NCBI RefSeq assembly: GCF_020080045.1
Contig: NZ_CP083451.1
Location: 2,232,001 to 2,296,000 of the forward strand
Direction: 5' to 3'
DNA length: 64,000 nucleotides
From: Comamonas odontotermitis
GTDB taxonomy: Bacteria > Pseudomonadota > Gammaproteobacteria > Burkholderiales > Burkholderiaceae_C
Under the pieces are notes generated by a model that did no database searches, had not been told where the DNA came from, and worked only from the letters and a program-made list of their open reading frames with translations. The position numbers and the translations under genes are program-made. Every line of letters begins with the position of its first letter. The stretch's first letter is position 1. Positions 62,725 to 64,000 of the stretch are shown here, one piece after another.

Positions 62725-63444
62725 TCAATCGGTTTCCCGCGCCCGCAGCACCATGGTGTTGCCTGCCATGCTGACATCGAAGTAGCGCAGAAAGTTCTGG
62801 CCCAGCAGCGCATCCTTGTCGCTCTCACCCGTGTAGCCGGTGCCAACCCGCAGGTTGTTGACGGCAAACGGGCCGACTTCAATGCGCTCGGCCCTGCGCA
62901 TGGTGCCTTCGCGCACACCATTGGCCGTCTGGAACTGCATGGGTACGCCTTCGGGCAACTGGGCGCGTTCGGCCACCTTGTCGGTGATGCTGATGATGCT
63001 CGCCCCGGTATCGACCATGAACTGCACCGGCACGCCGTTGACGGCACCGCCCACACGGAAGTGCCCGTCCCGGTCACGTGGTATCTCCAGCACACCGTGG
63101 GCCAGCACTTTGCCTTCGGCGGGCTTGCGGTACGCATCGGTCGCCAGATAGATCACCAGCGTCACCGCCGCCCAGCCGCCCAGCAGCAGCCAGGTGGTGC
63201 GGCGCGTGGGCGCTGGCGGGCCGCCATTCGGTGAAGATTTGCGTGGCGCGCCCGGCGGGGCTGCAGGCGGGTATGCGGGCGGCCACGCTGGTGGTTGTGT
63301 TGGGGGCGCAGAAGATTGTGAGGCAGGCGAAGGCGCCTGCCATGGTGCTGGCGGCGGCGAAGCGGTTGCGGGCGGCTCGGCGGACAGGTTGGCATCCGGC
63401 GTGGCAGGAGCGGGGTGGGGGTTTTGGGTGCGAAGTCGGCTCAT
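62725..63444 (-). CDS. Membrane-anchored retropepsin-like aspartic protease
   Basis: 239-aa protein of the TIGR02281 clan AA group. Seen: a Pro/Ala-rich N-terminal tail, one membrane helix at about 85-102 (LLLGGWAAVTLVIYLAT), and a soluble domain with VDTGAS (D145) followed by the glycine-rich flap and ALLGQNFLRYFDVS near the end, the layout of single-domain retropepsins that dimerise. The catalytic domain would lie in the periplasm. Function unknown; proteolysis is predicted from family. Confidence 0.85.
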   Translation of the reverse strand: MSRLRTQNPHPAPATPDANLSAEPPATASPPPAPWQAPSPASQSSAPPTQPPAWPPAYPPAAPPGAPRKSSPNGGPPAPTRRTTWLLLGGWAAVTLVIYLATDAYRKPAEGKVLAHGVLEIPRDRDGHFRVGGAVNGVPVQFMVDTGASIISITDKVAERAQLPEGVPMQFQTANGVREGTMRRAERIEVGPFAVNNLRVGTGYTGESDKDALLGQNFLRYFDVSMAGNTMVLRARETD

Positions 63445-63785
63445 GGATCAGCTTCAGAACCTACCCAAACAGAAATGCAGCAGATGCACCTCCACGGGGC
63501 CAGCGCATTCGCCTGCGCCCGGTTTGCGTAAGTCGCGGTTTTTTGCCAACGCACACAGAGGATGCGCCAGCCGGTGACAGAGCTTGAATCATACCGATAC
63601 CACAGGCATGCGCAGCGCCCTGGTGTGCGGCGGCCCAAACCGGGAGTGTTTGCCCCCTGGCAGACGCCACCACAGGTGACAGCCTCCTTGCACCGGCATG
63701 CAGCGCGCTGCGTTAGGATGGCCGCCTTTGCATTCGTCCGTCCATTGCGATCACACGGCCTTGCCGTCAACCGCCCTGCTGCCCC
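63445..63785. other. Intergenic region without recognised feature
   Basis: About 340 bp between divergently transcribed genes, GC-rich, no clear gene or repeat. Presumably holds both promoters. Confidence 0.4.
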
Positions 63786-64000
63786 ATGACCCCTACCCGC
63801 CGCCACCTGCTCCAAGGACTTGCCAGCCTGGCCAGCGCCTGTGCACTGCCCCTGTCCCTGACCCGCGCACATGCTGCCGATACCGTCTGGCCCAGCAGAC
63901 CGCTGCGCTTTGTGGTGGGCTACCCGGCGGGCTCCTCACCCGACATGCAGGCGCGCATGATCGCCCAGCCGCTGGCGCAGATCCTGGGCCAACCGGTTGT
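63786..64000 (+). CDS. Bug-family tripartite tricarboxylate receptor, truncated by window end
   Basis: Start of a TctC/Bug-type periplasmic solute receptor. Seen: a Tat-like signal peptide with twin Arg (TRRHLLQG), a hydrophobic core, cleavage near AHA-AD, then WPSRPLRFVVGYPAGSSPDMQARMIA, matching the family's conserved opening (GGxxD variant) with a few altered residues. 71 codons are present before the edge. Very common in Burkholderiales. Confidence 0.85.
   Translation, partial: MTPTRRHLLQGLASLASACALPLSLTRAHAADTVWPSRPLRFVVGYPAGSSPDMQARMIAQPLAQILGQPV

Overview
The window looks like a chromosomal segment of a Comamonadaceae bacterium (Betaproteobacteria, Burkholderiales; Comamonas or a close relative). 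This is inferred from the high-GC coding style, a Burkholderiales-type porin, a Bug-family tripartite-transporter receptor, the cysI-DUF934-cysH-cysD-cysN arrangement, the conserved run yebC-purD-hemF-rsfS-rlmH-maf-rng, and short intergenic palindromes typical of the family. No tRNA, rRNA, CRISPR array, prophage or replication origin was seen.

Layout. 0-8.6 kb: acyl-CoA ligase, RluA-type pseudouridine synthase, a LysR/DMT-exporter divergent pair, two short-chain dehydrogenases, a VOC protein, a thiolase and a small conserved protein. 8.6-13.7 kb: an IS5-like element with a clean TAA target duplication, a 123-bp palindromic repeat, peptidase E, a large IPTL-CTERM surface protein with a tandem 312-bp duplication, and a second copy of the palindromic repeat. 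13.7-22.4 kb: a basic secreted protein, an M48 lipoprotein protease, cysB-like and sbp genes lacking the usual cysTWA between them, yggX with a duplicated 3' end, an APH-family kinase, an M20 peptidase and mnmC. 22.4-30.2 kb: the sulfate assimilation operon (cysI, DUF934, cysH, cysD, cysN), then a 7Fe ferredoxin, an ABM monooxygenase and a ferredoxin-NADP reductase-like flavoprotein. 30.2-39.5 kb: a complete RND efflux operon, a CbiX-type chelatase, a second CysB-family regulator and an aminotransferase.

39.5-43.2 kb is the most unusual part: an AT-richer, broken Rhs-family surface protein locus. A signal-peptide-bearing N-terminal half and a C-terminal half (RHS core plus a cysteine-rich 83-residue tip) lie in different frames. 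A 78-residue three-helix membrane protein follows the tip directly, as an immunity gene would. A second, frameshifted copy of a ~365-bp Rhs segment with a different C-terminal end lies downstream. This is the signature of tip-module displacement and is the best candidate for an undescribed toxin/immunity pair.

43.2-53.4 kb: a third, degenerate palindromic repeat, a porin, and the housekeeping run rng-maf-rlmH-rsfS-hemF-purD-yebC followed by a HerA/DUF853 ATPase. 53.4-55.5 kb: a second IPTL-CTERM protein flanked by ~110-bp direct repeats, resembling an inserted cassette. 55.5-64 kb: amino-acid ABC transporter genes (permease and receptor, no ATPase), a threonine/serine dehydratase, a racemase-like protein with an MFS transporter and an RpiR regulator, upp, a membrane-anchored retropepsin-like protease, and the start of a Bug-family receptor cut by the window edge.

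Sulfur metabolism is the main functional theme: the reductive pathway, a siroheme chelatase, two CysB-type regulators and a sulfate receptor are spread over about 23 kb. CysJ, CysC, CysT, CysW and CysA are not in the window.
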